Below, piece after piece: positions 1 through 9,403 of a stretch of DNA of 64,000 bases. The first letter of the stretch is position 1; every line of letters begins with the position of its first letter. A model generated the notes under the pieces. The model did not search any database. It was not told the origin of the DNA and saw nothing but the letters and a program-made list of their open reading frames with translations. Both the position numbers and the translations under genes were made by a program. Origin of the DNA: Heyndrickxia vini (GTDB lineage Bacteria > Bacillota > Bacilli > Bacillales > Bacillaceae_C); the NCBI RefSeq assembly GCF_016772275.1, contig NZ_CP065425.1, forward strand, positions 1,350,001-1,414,000. The letters are read 5' to 3'.

Positions 1-422
1 CCGGAAGCTTTGCCTCTAAAACCATGGTGCAGACCCCCACCTAAATGTAATGCATGCGGGGTTTTCCCGGTCATTACATAATCAACCGCAGTAAGTGTTC
101 CTCCCACTAAAAGGGCACTTGCCTCATGCATCCCGGGGAATGTTGGGGTATCTTCTGTTCCTAATCCATAGTTTTCGGCTATCTCTTCAGATAATTGCCC
201 CTTGCCTGCACTTTTTACCGCAGCAATATATGCTGGATCGTGAATTAATTGAAGTTCCTCATCTTTTGCCATTCTAGGTTTAATAATATCTTCGTTATGA
301 ATAACTTTTAATTCATTTAAAAGATCAAGTGTTAATGTAAGGCGAAATTGGTTAAATGGATGATCTTTAGAAAATCGATAAGAAAGAAGTTCATCTGAAT
401 AAATAAAAACCGCATCTTTCAT
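1..422 (-). CDS. acuC: Acetoin utilisation protein AcuC, class I deacetylase-like (5' part only)
   Basis: About 140 N-terminal residues, running off the left edge of the window. The start is the ATG at 422, which overlaps the acuB stop as ATGA (419-422), so the two are translationally coupled. The fragment begins [17 protein letters not shown] and reaches the zinc-deacetylase motif HLGGGLHHG, whose paired histidines are the charge-relay residues of the histone-deacetylase fold. In B. subtilis, AcuC removes the acetyl group from lysine 549 of AcsA and so reactivates it. Last gene of the acuABC operon, opposite acsA. The rest of the protein cannot be judged from this window. Confidence 0.93.
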   Translation of the reverse strand, partial: MKDAVFIYSDELLSYRFSKDHPFNQFRLTLTLDLLNELKVIHNEDIIKPRMAKDEELQLIHDPAYIAAVKSAGKGQLSEEIAENYGLGTEDTPTFPGMHEASALLVGGTLTAVDYVMTGKTPHALHLGGGLHHGFRGKAS

Positions 423-1069
423 ACTGACATACCTGGCATATTTGGCCATAATACTATATGACCTTTTTCTTTAAGGTGCTGGATAACACGGATGGGATTC
501 ATTGTTTGAATCCGAAATACCAATATTTTTGATTGAGAGTCTTTCTTATCTGGATAAACAAGAACACTATGCACATTAACATGCATTTCACTGAAAATGG
601 CGGTTATTTCATGAAGCATTCCCGATCGATTAGGAACTTTAATTTCAATTTGAGAGCCGGGTTGGTTCACACCTGTTAATTCCACCATCGTTCGAAGAAG
701 ATCAGTACTAGTAATGATACCGATGATTTTTTGTTTCAAAATGATTGGAAGACAGCCGATTCTGTGTTCGTAAAAAAGGCCTGCAACTTCCTCAACAAAA
801 TCTAATGGGTGTCCTGTTATCACATTGGTTTTCATAATATTGCTGATGGGAAAATTCAGTTCTTTTTCTAGTTGATCATTTCTGAAAAATGGGGATGGTA
901 CTGTATCTTTTATATCCCTTTCGGTTATTAAGCCGACTAATTGCTCCTGTTGATCTACAATTGGGATATGGCGAATTTTCCTTTCCCTCATCAATAATAG
1001 GGCAGAATGAATAGTATCTTCAGCATGTAAAGTGATAACATCTGTCTTCATTATTTCCTCAATAATCAC
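419..1069 (-). CDS. acuB: AcuB, CBS-pair plus ACT domain protein
   Basis: 216 residues: two N-terminal CBS motifs (about 1-60 and 75-130) followed by an ACT-like domain (about 138-205, starting near [10 protein letters not shown]). CBS pairs usually sense adenine nucleotides and ACT domains small ligands. The role in the acu operon is thought to be regulatory but is not well defined. I chose the GTG at 1069 ([13 protein letters not shown]): an upstream in-frame TTG at 1078 directly abuts the AGGAG ribosome site, whereas the GTG lies 9 nt from it and matches the B. subtilis N-terminus. Middle gene of acuABC, coupled to acuC. Confidence 0.93.
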   Translation of the reverse strand: MIIEEIMKTDVITLHAEDTIHSALLLMRERKIRHIPIVDQQEQLVGLITERDIKDTVPSPFFRNDQLEKELNFPISNIMKTNVITGHPLDFVEEVAGLFYEHRIGCLPIILKQKIIGIITSTDLLRTMVELTGVNQPGSQIEIKVPNRSGMLHEITAIFSEMHVNVHSVLVYPDKKDSQSKILVFRIQTMNPIRVIQHLKEKGHIVLWPNMPGMSV

Positions 1070-1111
1070 AGAACTCAACTCCTAATATGTAACTATTCCC
1101 AACCTGCGAAT

Positions 1112-1744
1112 CTAGTACATAAATCGATTCATGAATCGCAATTGGTCGAACTTTTGAATGGATTCATTATCTATTCTTTTTCCTATTTTGACCATTAAAC
1201 AATTGGCTGGATGCGAACTAATTTCCGGATCATCTGTTGCAAACCATTTTAATCCCCCAGCCCCCATCATTTTTTCCATTACTTTTCTATATTCCCAAAC
1301 ATTCAATCCAGTTCCTTTTAAATCCCAATGCCAATAATACTCAGTTGTTATTGTAATATAATCTTCCATCGCGTCATCCATCATCGATACTTTTAATAAA
1401 CTTTTCCCAACTGAACAACCCCTATATTTCGGAATTACTTCAATAGCACCTAGTTCGATTAAATTTTCCATCTTTCCTTTTGACCATCGTTCCAAAGGGT
1501 CAGGGTATAGGAATGTAACGTATCCGACAATGGTATTGAATTCTCTTGCGATAATAATTCGTCCCTCTGGCAAATCGGCAATTTCAATTAATGCTTTATG
1601 TTGTTGTGTTGGCGGACGAAAGGCAACTAAGTCTTGATGAAATTCAAAGCTTGCTAGCTGCTCTGAAGGAATAGGGCCTTCAATAATTAAATTTCCTTTA
1701 GTTGTCTTTAACTCCATGGCATTATAAATTTTTATATGCTCCAT
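1112..1744 (-). CDS. acuA: AcuA, GNAT protein acetyltransferase acting on acetyl-CoA synthetase
   Basis: 210 residues, the same length as B. subtilis AcuA. In that species it acetylates the active-site lysine of AcsA and switches the enzyme off. The GNAT core is visible around RIIIAREFNTIVGYVTF and the acetyl-CoA loop region GAIEVIPKYRGCSVGKSLL (R/Q-x-x-G-x-G/A variant). The start is the ATG at 1744 (MEHIKIYNAMELK), preceded by AGGAGTGG. A longer in-frame extension to 1864 runs into the regulatory region and was rejected. First gene of the acuABC operon, divergent from acsA, with a cre site in the shared region. All three of enzyme, acetylase and deacetylase are therefore adjacent. Confidence 0.95.
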   Translation of the reverse strand: MEHIKIYNAMELKTTKGNLIIEGPIPSEQLASFEFHQDLVAFRPPTQQHKALIEIADLPEGRIIIAREFNTIVGYVTFLYPDPLERWSKGKMENLIELGAIEVIPKYRGCSVGKSLLKVSMMDDAMEDYITITTEYYWHWDLKGTGLNVWEYRKVMEKMMGAGGLKWFATDDPEISSHPANCLMVKIGKRIDNESIQKFDQLRFMNRFMY

Positions 1745-1838
1745 TTTGCCACTCCTATTACTTTTTTCTAAAGTAATTATACATAACTTTTCAAAAAGGA
1801 TGTTTATGTGATGGATAAAAAAAGATAGTTTTGTATAA

Positions 1839-1853
1839 ATTAAGCGCTTACAA
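1839..1853. promoter_or_regulatory. Candidate CcpA cre site between acuA and acsA
   Basis: On the minus strand the site reads TGTAAGCGCTTAAT, one base from the cre consensus WTGNAANCGNWNNCW. It lies in the divergent acuABC/acsA intergenic region, where B. subtilis also uses CcpA control. Binding is inferred from sequence only. Confidence 0.6.
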
Positions 1854-1922
1854 CTATTATACATGACAAATTACTTTTTCACTTTATAAATCAATAGGAA
1901 TATATAAAAAAATAAAAATTTT

Positions 1923-1951
1923 TTGTGAAATCTTTTGTTTTGTACTATAAT
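1923..1951 (+). promoter_or_regulatory. Probable sigma-A promoter of acsA
   Basis: TTGTGA (1923-1928), a 17-bp spacer and a perfect TATAAT (1946-1951). It is about 35 bp upstream of the acsA start and its GGGGGA ribosome site. Confidence 0.6.
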
Positions 1952-1986
1952 AATAGTGTGAATTTTTTTAATAAGGGGGATTTGTA

Positions 1987-3705
1987 ATGGAAATGAGAAC
2001 GCTGCCATCTGTGAATGGGAACTATAATCTACAAAGCTATGAGGATACATATAATGGCTTCGATTGGAAGGAAGCAGAAAAGGCTTTTTCTTGGTCGGAA
2101 ACCGGAAAAGTAAATATGGCTTATGAAGCAATTGATCGACATGCAAATACCTTTCGTAAAAACAAAATAGCCCTCTACTTTAGAAACGAAACAAGAAATG
2201 AAAAATATACATTTAAAGAGTTAAAAGAGCTATCAGATAAAGCAGGTAATGTATTCAAAGCAACTGGAAATGTTGAAAAAGGCGACAGAGTATTTATTTT
2301 TATGCCGCGATCTCCAGAGCTTTATATCGCAGCTTTAGGAGCTGTTAAAGTAGGAGCAATCGTCGGGCCATTATTTGAAGCATTTATGGAAGGTGCGGTA
2401 AAAGATAGATTAGAAGATAGCGAAGCAAAAGTATTAGTAACAACACCTGAACTTGTTGGACGTGTTCCAGTGGATCAGCTTCCTGCTTTAAAAACAATTT
2501 TCCTTGTAGGTGCGAATATCGAGGAAGATGAAAAATATAAAGATTTTCAAAAACATTTAAAAACAGCTTCCAAGGACCTAGAGATCGAATGGGTGGATCG
2601 TACCGATGGACTAATTCTTCATTATACCTCTGGATCGACAGGCAAACCAAAAGGGGTATTACATGTCCATAATGCAATGATTCAACAATATCAAACTTCT
2701 AAATGGGTTCTAGACTTACAGGAGGAAGACGTATATTGGTGTACGGCTGATCCTGGATGGGTTACTGGTACTTCATATGGTATGTTTGGCCCTTGGTTAA
2801 CAGGAACATCGAATGTTGTTGTTGGTGGCCGTTTCAAACCAGAAGATTGGTATAAAACAATTGAGGATTTTGGTGTAACTGTTTGGTATAGTGCACCAAC
2901 CGCATTCCGCATGCTAATGGGAGCTGGCGATGAGATTATTAAGAAATTCAACTTAACTACATTGCGTCATGTATTGAGTGTAGGAGAGCCGCTTAATCCT
3001 GAAGTTATTCGCTGGGGAATGAAAGTATTTAATAAACGCATTCATGATACATGGTGGATGACGGAAACGGGCGCACATTTAATTTGCAACTATCCATGTA
3101 TGGAAATCAAACCTGGTTCAATGGGTAAACCAATTCCGGGTGTAGAAGCGGCTATCGTAGATGACCAAGGGAATGTATTACCTCCAAATCGTATGGGAAA
3201 TTTAGCGATTAAAAAAGGTTGGCCGTCAATGATGTATACCATTTGGAATAATCAAGCAAAATATGATTCCTATTTCTTGCCTGGTGGATGGTATGTGTCA
3301 GGTGACTCTGCGTACATGGATGAGGATGGTTATTTCTGGTTCCAAGGTCGCGTGGATGACGTAATAATGACTTCCGGAGAACGTGTCGGCCCATTTGAAG
3401 TGGAAAGTAAATTATTAGAGCACCCGGCAATTGCTGAGGCAGGAGTTATTGGTAAACCAGATCCTGTCCGTGGTGAAATTATTAAGGCATTTGTAGCATT
3501 ATTGGATGGGTTCGAGGAGACGGATGAGTTGAAGGAAGATATTCGTCAGTTTGTGAAAAAAGGATTAGCAGCACATGCTGCACCTAGAGAAATTGAATTC
3601 CGTGATAAACTTCCGAAAACTAGAAGCGGAAAAATTATGCGCAGAGTTTTAAAAGCATGGGAACTTGACTTACCAGTAGGCGATTTATCAACGATGGAAG
3701 ATTAA
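1987..3705 (+). CDS. acsA: Acetyl-CoA synthetase (AMP-forming)
   Basis: 572 residues, the same length as B. subtilis AcsA. It activates acetate with ATP and CoA through an acetyl-adenylate. Visible motifs: P-loop YTSGSTGKPKG (213-223), the adenylate-binding region WWMTETGA, the hinge GRVDDVIMTSGERVGPFEVE, and the C-terminal LPKTRSGKIMRR with the catalytic lysine at 549, the residue modified by AcuA and restored by AcuC. GGGGGA lies upstream of the ATG. It is divergent from acuABC and probably under CcpA control. A paralogue of about the same fold lies at 17402-18982. Confidence 0.97.
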   Translation: MEMRTLPSVNGNYNLQSYEDTYNGFDWKEAEKAFSWSETGKVNMAYEAIDRHANTFRKNKIALYFRNETRNEKYTFKELKELSDKAGNVFKATGNVEKGDRVFIFMPRSPELYIAALGAVKVGAIVGPLFEAFMEGAVKDRLEDSEAKVLVTTPELVGRVPVDQLPALKTIFLVGANIEEDEKYKDFQKHLKTASKDLEIEWVDRTDGLILHYTSGSTGKPKGVLHVHNAMIQQYQTSKWVLDLQEEDVYWCTADPGWVTGTSYGMFGPWLTGTSNVVVGGRFKPEDWYKTIEDFGVTVWYSAPTAFRMLMGAGDEIIKKFNLTTLRHVLSVGEPLNPEVIRWGMKVFNKRIHDTWWMTETGAHLICNYPCMEIKPGSMGKPIPGVEAAIVDDQGNVLPPNRMGNLAIKKGWPSMMYTIWNNQAKYDSYFLPGGWYVSGDSAYMDEDGYFWFQGRVDDVIMTSGERVGPFEVESKLLEHPAIAEAGVIGKPDPVRGEIIKAFVALLDGFEETDELKEDIRQFVKKGLAAHAAPREIEFRDKLPKTRSGKIMRRVLKAWELDLPVGDLSTMED

Positions 3706-3719
3706 TAACTAAAATAATA

Positions 3720-3765
3720 GACAAGAGAAAGGCCCGCATCGTGAAATGCGGGCTTTTCTCTTGTC
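3720..3765. terminator. Bidirectional terminator between acsA and the converging PBP gene
   Basis: Long hairpin with arms around GGCCCGCAT and ATGCGGGC, extended by AGAAAAG/CTTTTCT-type pairing. It sits between two converging genes. Confidence 0.85.
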
Positions 3766-3795
3766 TTGCTCATCATATTAAAATTTTGCGGTTGA

Positions 3796-6624
3796 TCATG
3801 ACTTCTTTTTGTTTTTCTTGTCTTTAGTATGATTTTTGTCGTTTCCTTTTGAATTTTCATTTTGATTTTTCTTCTGATCCTTTGATGTGTTGGCGCCGAT
3901 TGTGACTTCGTTTGATGGACCGGATTGTTTACCTGCAATGTCTACTGCGACAACATAATATGTTCCGTTTCCTGCAGAGAAGGACAAATGGTTATCAGCG
4001 GGAATTGAGCCTATTTTATTTCCGCCACTATAGATTCGATAACCAACTACATCAGGGCTTTTCGATGCTTGCCATACGAGCTTGCCACCTGAGGCATTAA
4101 GCTTTATAGATGCTGGTGCTTTACCGTCATCACTTATTTTATCTTCAGGTGCAAGAATTTTTTTCCAAAGTGGATCATTTGGCGGTATCAATTGTCCCGG
4201 ATCAATATTGCCGCTTTTAGATAACTTTTTGACAAAGTCAGGGTTTAATATTAATCCTGATTGTGCAAATTCTGCTGGTGTAGAATCAAGTGCTAAATAT
4301 TTTTTGCCATGAATGATAACATATTTTCCTTGAATTAAACTATTATCCGTTTCTGTAGGAACATATTTACTATTAAATAAATCAGTTTTTACTAGTCCGG
4401 CATTGGCACATCCTTCTGACGGAAGCATTCCTGATATTGCACAAAATGATCGTTGAACAATCCCACTTGGCATTTTGAATCTTTCATCCGGATCGATTAG
4501 TTTTGGATTTGCATCATAGGCAGTATTGATTAATTTACTCCAAATTCGATAGTTTCTAATATTGTAATCCTCATATCCAATAGCCTCTAAGCTGCTTGGT
4601 GTATCATAACCAATCCAAGTTCCGAATGTGACGTTTGGATTCGATGCTACGATCCATGAATCCTTATAATCATTACTTGTTCCTGTTTTTCCCGCCCAAT
4701 CAGCAGAAAACTTAAGCATACTAGGAACACTTGCTGCGGTACCATACCTGAAAACATCACGCATCATATCAAGCATAAGATAAGTAGTTTGGCTGCTAAA
4801 TACATTCACAGGTTTTGCTTTATGCTTGTATATTACTTTTCCGTCTTTGTCTGTAATTTTGTCGATTAAATAAGCGTCGACAAATTTCCCGTCATTAGCA
4901 AAGGTTGTATATGCATTAACGTTTTCTTCAACAGTGACCCCATTGGTAAGACCACCTAATGCAGTTGCTAGGTTCTCATAATCGCCGGGAACTAAATCTG
5001 AAAAGCCCATTTTCTTAAGATATTTCGCTGGTCTTTGATTAATCGTTCTTTGATACACTTTGACAGCGGTGACGTTATGTGATTTCGCTAACGCTTCCCT
5101 AGTTGTAACTAACCCATAATATCTTCCTGAATAATTGGTCGGCCATGCTCTACCACCAGACCTAATACCAGTATCTGAATCAGCAATTACAGTGCCAGGG
5201 GCAGTCACACCCATTTCCATCGCAGGGGCGTAAACTAGAAGCGGCTTCATTGTTGAACCATTTGGTCTTCTTGCTTGGGTAGCATGGTTTAACTGCTCTT
5301 TTTTGAAATTTCTGCCGCCGACAAAGCTTAATATTTTTCCTGTTTTATTTTCAATTAATATCCCGCCGATTTGAACGGGTTCTGTTACTGATTTTTCTTC
5401 ACCAGTTTTTGGGTCAATTTTTGTCACTGTTTTATTTGGTCCATAACTAGTAAATTCATTTTTTGCTTTTTGCATTTTATCATATATTTTTTTATTGATT
5501 GTAGTATGAATATTATAGCCATTTTGTCGAATATTACGATCGGCAAGGGTAGTGTATTTTTCATATAATTTTTTACTTTTATTTAACTCTTTTTCTTTAT
5601 ATCCATCTTTTTGCGCCAATATAATGGCTACGATATTTCGAGCACGGTCTTCGATCTCATAAGTTAACCATGGGTATTTTTCCCGTGGACTTTTTTGTGG
5701 TTTGATAAAATCTTTAACAATATTATAGTTTGTTGCATCGGTATATTGCTTTTCCGAGATATAGCCATTATCAAGCATACGATTTAAAACCAGTTTCATC
5801 CGGTTGATACCTGGCTCTAATCCTTCTTTGCTTTTAAGCTTTCCTCCATTTGTAAATGGGGTGTACATAAACGGGCTTTGCGGTAATCCGGCTATAAAAG
5901 CTGATTGTGCAAGGTTTAGCTTTTTTGCAGAGACTCCAAATATCCCTTCAGCCGCCGACTCAACACCAGCAATATTTTGGCCAGATGAATTTCTGCCAAA
6001 CGTAGATACATTTAAATAAGCTTCTAGTATTTCATCCTTTTTAAAAAACTTTTCTAAACGGAGAGCTAACAATACTTCCTTAGCTTTTCGATCAAAGGAC
6101 ACTTCATTTGTTAATATTTGATTTTTGATAATTTGTTGTGTCAGCGTGCTTCCTCCAGTTTGTGTAGAGGAATTCGTTACTTCTTGAAAAACAGCACGGA
6201 ATAACGCTTTTGGAACAACACCGTTATGCTCGTAAAAGTATTTATCTTCGGTAGCTATTAAAGCATCTTTTAAAAACTTCGAAACATCTTTGATTTTCAC
6301 TTCTTCACGCTCTAAATCCGATTTTACTTTTCCTAAATAAACATTTTTAGCGAAATAAAGTTGCGATGTCTCTTCATAATTATATATGTCCTTTTTCATT
6401 TCATTATAAGGACGAACAGGTTCATCTTTAACTAATGCTGCAAAATAACCTGCGGCAACACCGCCAGCAAAAAAACCACCTACGACAAGTACAATGAATA
6501 ATATTAATAAAAGATTCCAAATAACCCCGATTGTAATTCTAGAGTTTTTTTGTACTTTTCTGTTTCGAAAAATCGCAAATGATTTCTTTAAACTTTCTAA
6601 TAATCTAGTCATTTTTTCACCCAT
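3796..6624 (-). CDS. Class A penicillin-binding protein (PBP1A family) with FN3 domain
   Basis: 942 residues. A cytoplasmic basic N-terminus is followed by one membrane anchor (about 31-64). The GT51 glycosyltransferase domain follows, with the catalytic-Glu motif ATEDKYFYEHNGV (E126) and TGGSTLTQQ (156-164). The transpeptidase domain has STMK (S457-K460), SHN (515-517) and KTGTS (646-650), so both activities look intact. A fibronectin type III-like domain (about 835-908) and a lysine/asparagine-rich tail end the protein. It polymerises and crosslinks peptidoglycan at the outer membrane face. Start ATG 6624 behind GAGGGGG; an in-frame ATG four codons later is possible. Transcribed alone, convergent with acsA. 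In B. subtilis I recall acsA lying next to tyrS without this gene. I do not assign a specific pbp symbol. Confidence 0.93.
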   Translation of the reverse strand: MGEKMTRLLESLKKSFAIFRNRKVQKNSRITIGVIWNLLLILFIVLVVGGFFAGGVAAGYFAALVKDEPVRPYNEMKKDIYNYEETSQLYFAKNVYLGKVKSDLEREEVKIKDVSKFLKDALIATEDKYFYEHNGVVPKALFRAVFQEVTNSSTQTGGSTLTQQIIKNQILTNEVSFDRKAKEVLLALRLEKFFKKDEILEAYLNVSTFGRNSSGQNIAGVESAAEGIFGVSAKKLNLAQSAFIAGLPQSPFMYTPFTNGGKLKSKEGLEPGINRMKLVLNRMLDNGYISEKQYTDATNYNIVKDFIKPQKSPREKYPWLTYEIEDRARNIVAIILAQKDGYKEKELNKSKKLYEKYTTLADRNIRQNGYNIHTTINKKIYDKMQKAKNEFTSYGPNKTVTKIDPKTGEEKSVTEPVQIGGILIENKTGKILSFVGGRNFKKEQLNHATQARRPNGSTMKPLLVYAPAMEMGVTAPGTVIADSDTGIRSGGRAWPTNYSGRYYGLVTTREALAKSHNVTAVKVYQRTINQRPAKYLKKMGFSDLVPGDYENLATALGGLTNGVTVEENVNAYTTFANDGKFVDAYLIDKITDKDGKVIYKHKAKPVNVFSSQTTYLMLDMMRDVFRYGTAASVPSMLKFSADWAGKTGTSNDYKDSWIVASNPNVTFGTWIGYDTPSSLEAIGYEDYNIRNYRIWSKLINTAYDANPKLIDPDERFKMPSGIVQRSFCAISGMLPSEGCANAGLVKTDLFNSKYVPTETDNSLIQGKYVIIHGKKYLALDSTPAEFAQSGLILNPDFVKKLSKSGNIDPGQLIPPNDPLWKKILAPEDKISDDGKAPASIKLNASGGKLVWQASKSPDVVGYRIYSGGNKIGSIPADNHLSFSAGNGTYYVVAVDIAGKQSGPSNEVTIGANTSKDQKKNQNENSKGNDKNHTKDKKNKKKS

Positions 6625-6704
6625 CTAATTCCCCCTCAAAATCACCTACATTATAGCATAAATTGATTATGGAAATGTTAAAATCGTAATTTTTCTAAAA
6701 GCAA

Positions 6705-6734
6705 TTGACTTTATAAGGTAGGTATGTTTAAAAT
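6705..6734 (+). promoter_or_regulatory. Probable sigma-A promoter of the tyrS T-box transcript
   Basis: TTGACT (6705-6710), an 18-bp spacer and TAAAAT (6729-6734), just upstream of the T-box stem I. Confidence 0.65.
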
Positions 6735-6769
6735 AGATTAACTTTTATAAGAACAAATTCATATGAATA

Positions 6770-7008
6770 AGCGTTGAAAGGATAAAGTAGTCTAACTATC
6801 CATGTCTTAGAGAGTCGACGGTTGCTGAGAGTCGATACAAATGGTTATGATGAATTACATCCTGGAGCATTTACTGTGAAATGTAGTAGCAGTAAACGGG
6901 AGATACCGTTATATTTTTGAGTGGAGAACATATTTGTTTCTCAAGTTGGGTGGTACCACGATAATGATCGTCCCTTCGTTTTTAAACGAAGGGGCTTTTT
7001 TATTTTAT
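6770..7008 (+). promoter_or_regulatory. Tyrosine T-box leader with terminator/antiterminator
   Basis: The conserved T-box sequence GGGTGGTACCACG is at 6948-6960. It is followed by a terminator hairpin (CCCTTCGTTT paired with AAACGAAGGGG, 6972-6994) and a T-run. In stem I, GGAT near 6780 pairs with ATCC at 6859-6862. That places TAC (6856-6858) as the specifier codon, which matches tyrosine. Uncharged tRNA-Tyr is expected to stabilise the antiterminator and turn on tyrS. Confidence 0.93.
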
Positions 7009-7021
7009 TGAAATGGAGTGA

Positions 7022-8287
<1,266 letters not shown>

Positions 8288-8292
8288 AAAAT

Positions 8293-8325
8293 AAAGACGA
8301 ACCAAAAATGGTTCGTCTTTTATTT
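8293..8325. terminator. Terminator of tyrS
   Basis: AAAGACGAACC (8293-8303) pairs with GGTTCGTCTTT (8310-8320) and a T-rich tract follows. It may work in both directions. Confidence 0.85.
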
Positions 8326-8334
8326 TTATTTCAA

Positions 8335-8369
8335 AAGAAAAACCACTTGTATAAATACAAGTGGTTTTA
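8335..8369 (-). terminator. Terminator of rpsD
   Basis: Hairpin AAACCACTTGT / ACAAGTGGTTT (8340-8367) just past the rpsD stop, with a T-rich tail on the minus strand. Confidence 0.8.
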
Positions 8370-8375
8370 GAAAAA

Positions 8376-8978
8376 TTAACGAGAGTAGAACTCAACGATG
8401 AATGATTCGTTAATTTCAGCTGGTAATTCAGAACGTTCTGGTAAACGAGTGAAAGTACCTTCAAGTTTATCTGCATCAAAAGTAAGGTATTCAGGTACGA
8501 AGTTATTTACTTCGATAGCTTCTTTGATGATAGATAAGCTAGTAGATTTTTCACGTACACCAATTGTTTGACCAGGTGCTACGCGGTAAGATGGAATATC
8601 AACACGTTTTCCATTTACAAGAATATGTCCGTGGTTTACAAGTTGACGTGCTTGACGACGAGTACGAGCTAAACCAAGACGATATACAAGGTTATCTAAA
8701 CGAGATTCAAGAAGAATCATGAAGTTTTCACCGTGTTTACCTTGCATTTTTCCAGCTTTTAAGAAAGTGTTATGGAATTGGCGTTCGTTCACTCCATACA
8801 TATGGCGAAGCTTTTGCTTCTCTTGTAATTGAAGACCATATTCAGAAAGTTTTTTGCGTTGGTTAGGACCATGTTGTCCAGGTGCATAAGGACGTTTTTC
8901 TAATTCCTTACCAGTTCCGCTTAATGAAATGCCAAGACGACGAGATAATTTCCAACTTGGACCAGTATAACGAGCCAT
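8376..8978 (-). CDS. rpsD: 30S ribosomal protein S4
   Basis: 200 residues, the usual length for the low-GC Gram-positive form. It binds 16S rRNA early in 30S assembly. The S4 RNA-binding domain is at about 91-155 ([23 protein letters not shown]). The ATG is preceded by AAAGGAGGAG. Monocistronic, with its own promoter and a leader of nearly 200 nt. In B. subtilis S4 represses its own translation through such a leader. Confidence 0.98.
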   Translation of the reverse strand: MARYTGPSWKLSRRLGISLSGTGKELEKRPYAPGQHGPNQRKKLSEYGLQLQEKQKLRHMYGVNERQFHNTFLKAGKMQGKHGENFMILLESRLDNLVYRLGLARTRRQARQLVNHGHILVNGKRVDIPSYRVAPGQTIGVREKSTSLSIIKEAIEVNNFVPEYLTFDADKLEGTFTRLPERSELPAEINESFIVEFYSR

Positions 8979-9175
8979 TTAAGACTCCTCCTTTATTGTT
9001 TTTATTTTGAGTAAAATAAAAACCAGGTGTGAATAATCATTAAGTGTATGATGTTTTCATGTACCATCGCCCCAGCAGCAGAGGGTTACTCGATACACCA
9101 CATTTTTAGGAATCTAGAAATGGGAACAACATACGATCATAAAGCTGTTCACAAAGGCTGCAATTATTTTACACA
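8979..9175 (-). promoter_or_regulatory. Long rpsD leader, probable S4 autoregulatory element
   Basis: About 195 nt of untranslated leader between the predicted start of transcription and rpsD, with no coding potential. It contains several self-complementary segments, for example TGATGTTTTCATGTA and GTGTATGATG-type pairings at 9040-9065. A Bacillaceae S4 leader is known to bind S4. Assignment rests on position and length, not on a model match. Confidence 0.5.
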
Positions 9176-9181
9176 AAGTAC

Positions 9182-9210
9182 ATTATATGTTCTCTTATGA
9201 ATAAAGTCAA
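9182..9210 (-). promoter_or_regulatory. Sigma-A promoter of rpsD
   Basis: On the minus strand: TTGACT, a 17-bp spacer, then a perfect TATAAT. It is an unusually good match, as expected for a ribosomal protein gene. Confidence 0.8.
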
Positions 9211-9403
9211 GCTGATATTTTATGTTCAGGTAAACGTTGAATTTCAGTAATGGTAGATTTTTCTATGCAAAAAACGAATCATATAGTATAATAGTACTAT
9301 GCTTATAGAACTATTTTTATTTTACGAAACCAGCTTTTGTTATTAATTGATATGAGAAAAAATCTATGAATATTAGGTTCTTATAATGACAGGTGATTAT
9401 ACT

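Noticed and set aside
1745-1864. Forty-residue N-terminal extension of acuA
   Set aside because: No ribosome site, runs through the cre region, and the shorter start gives the exact B. subtilis length.
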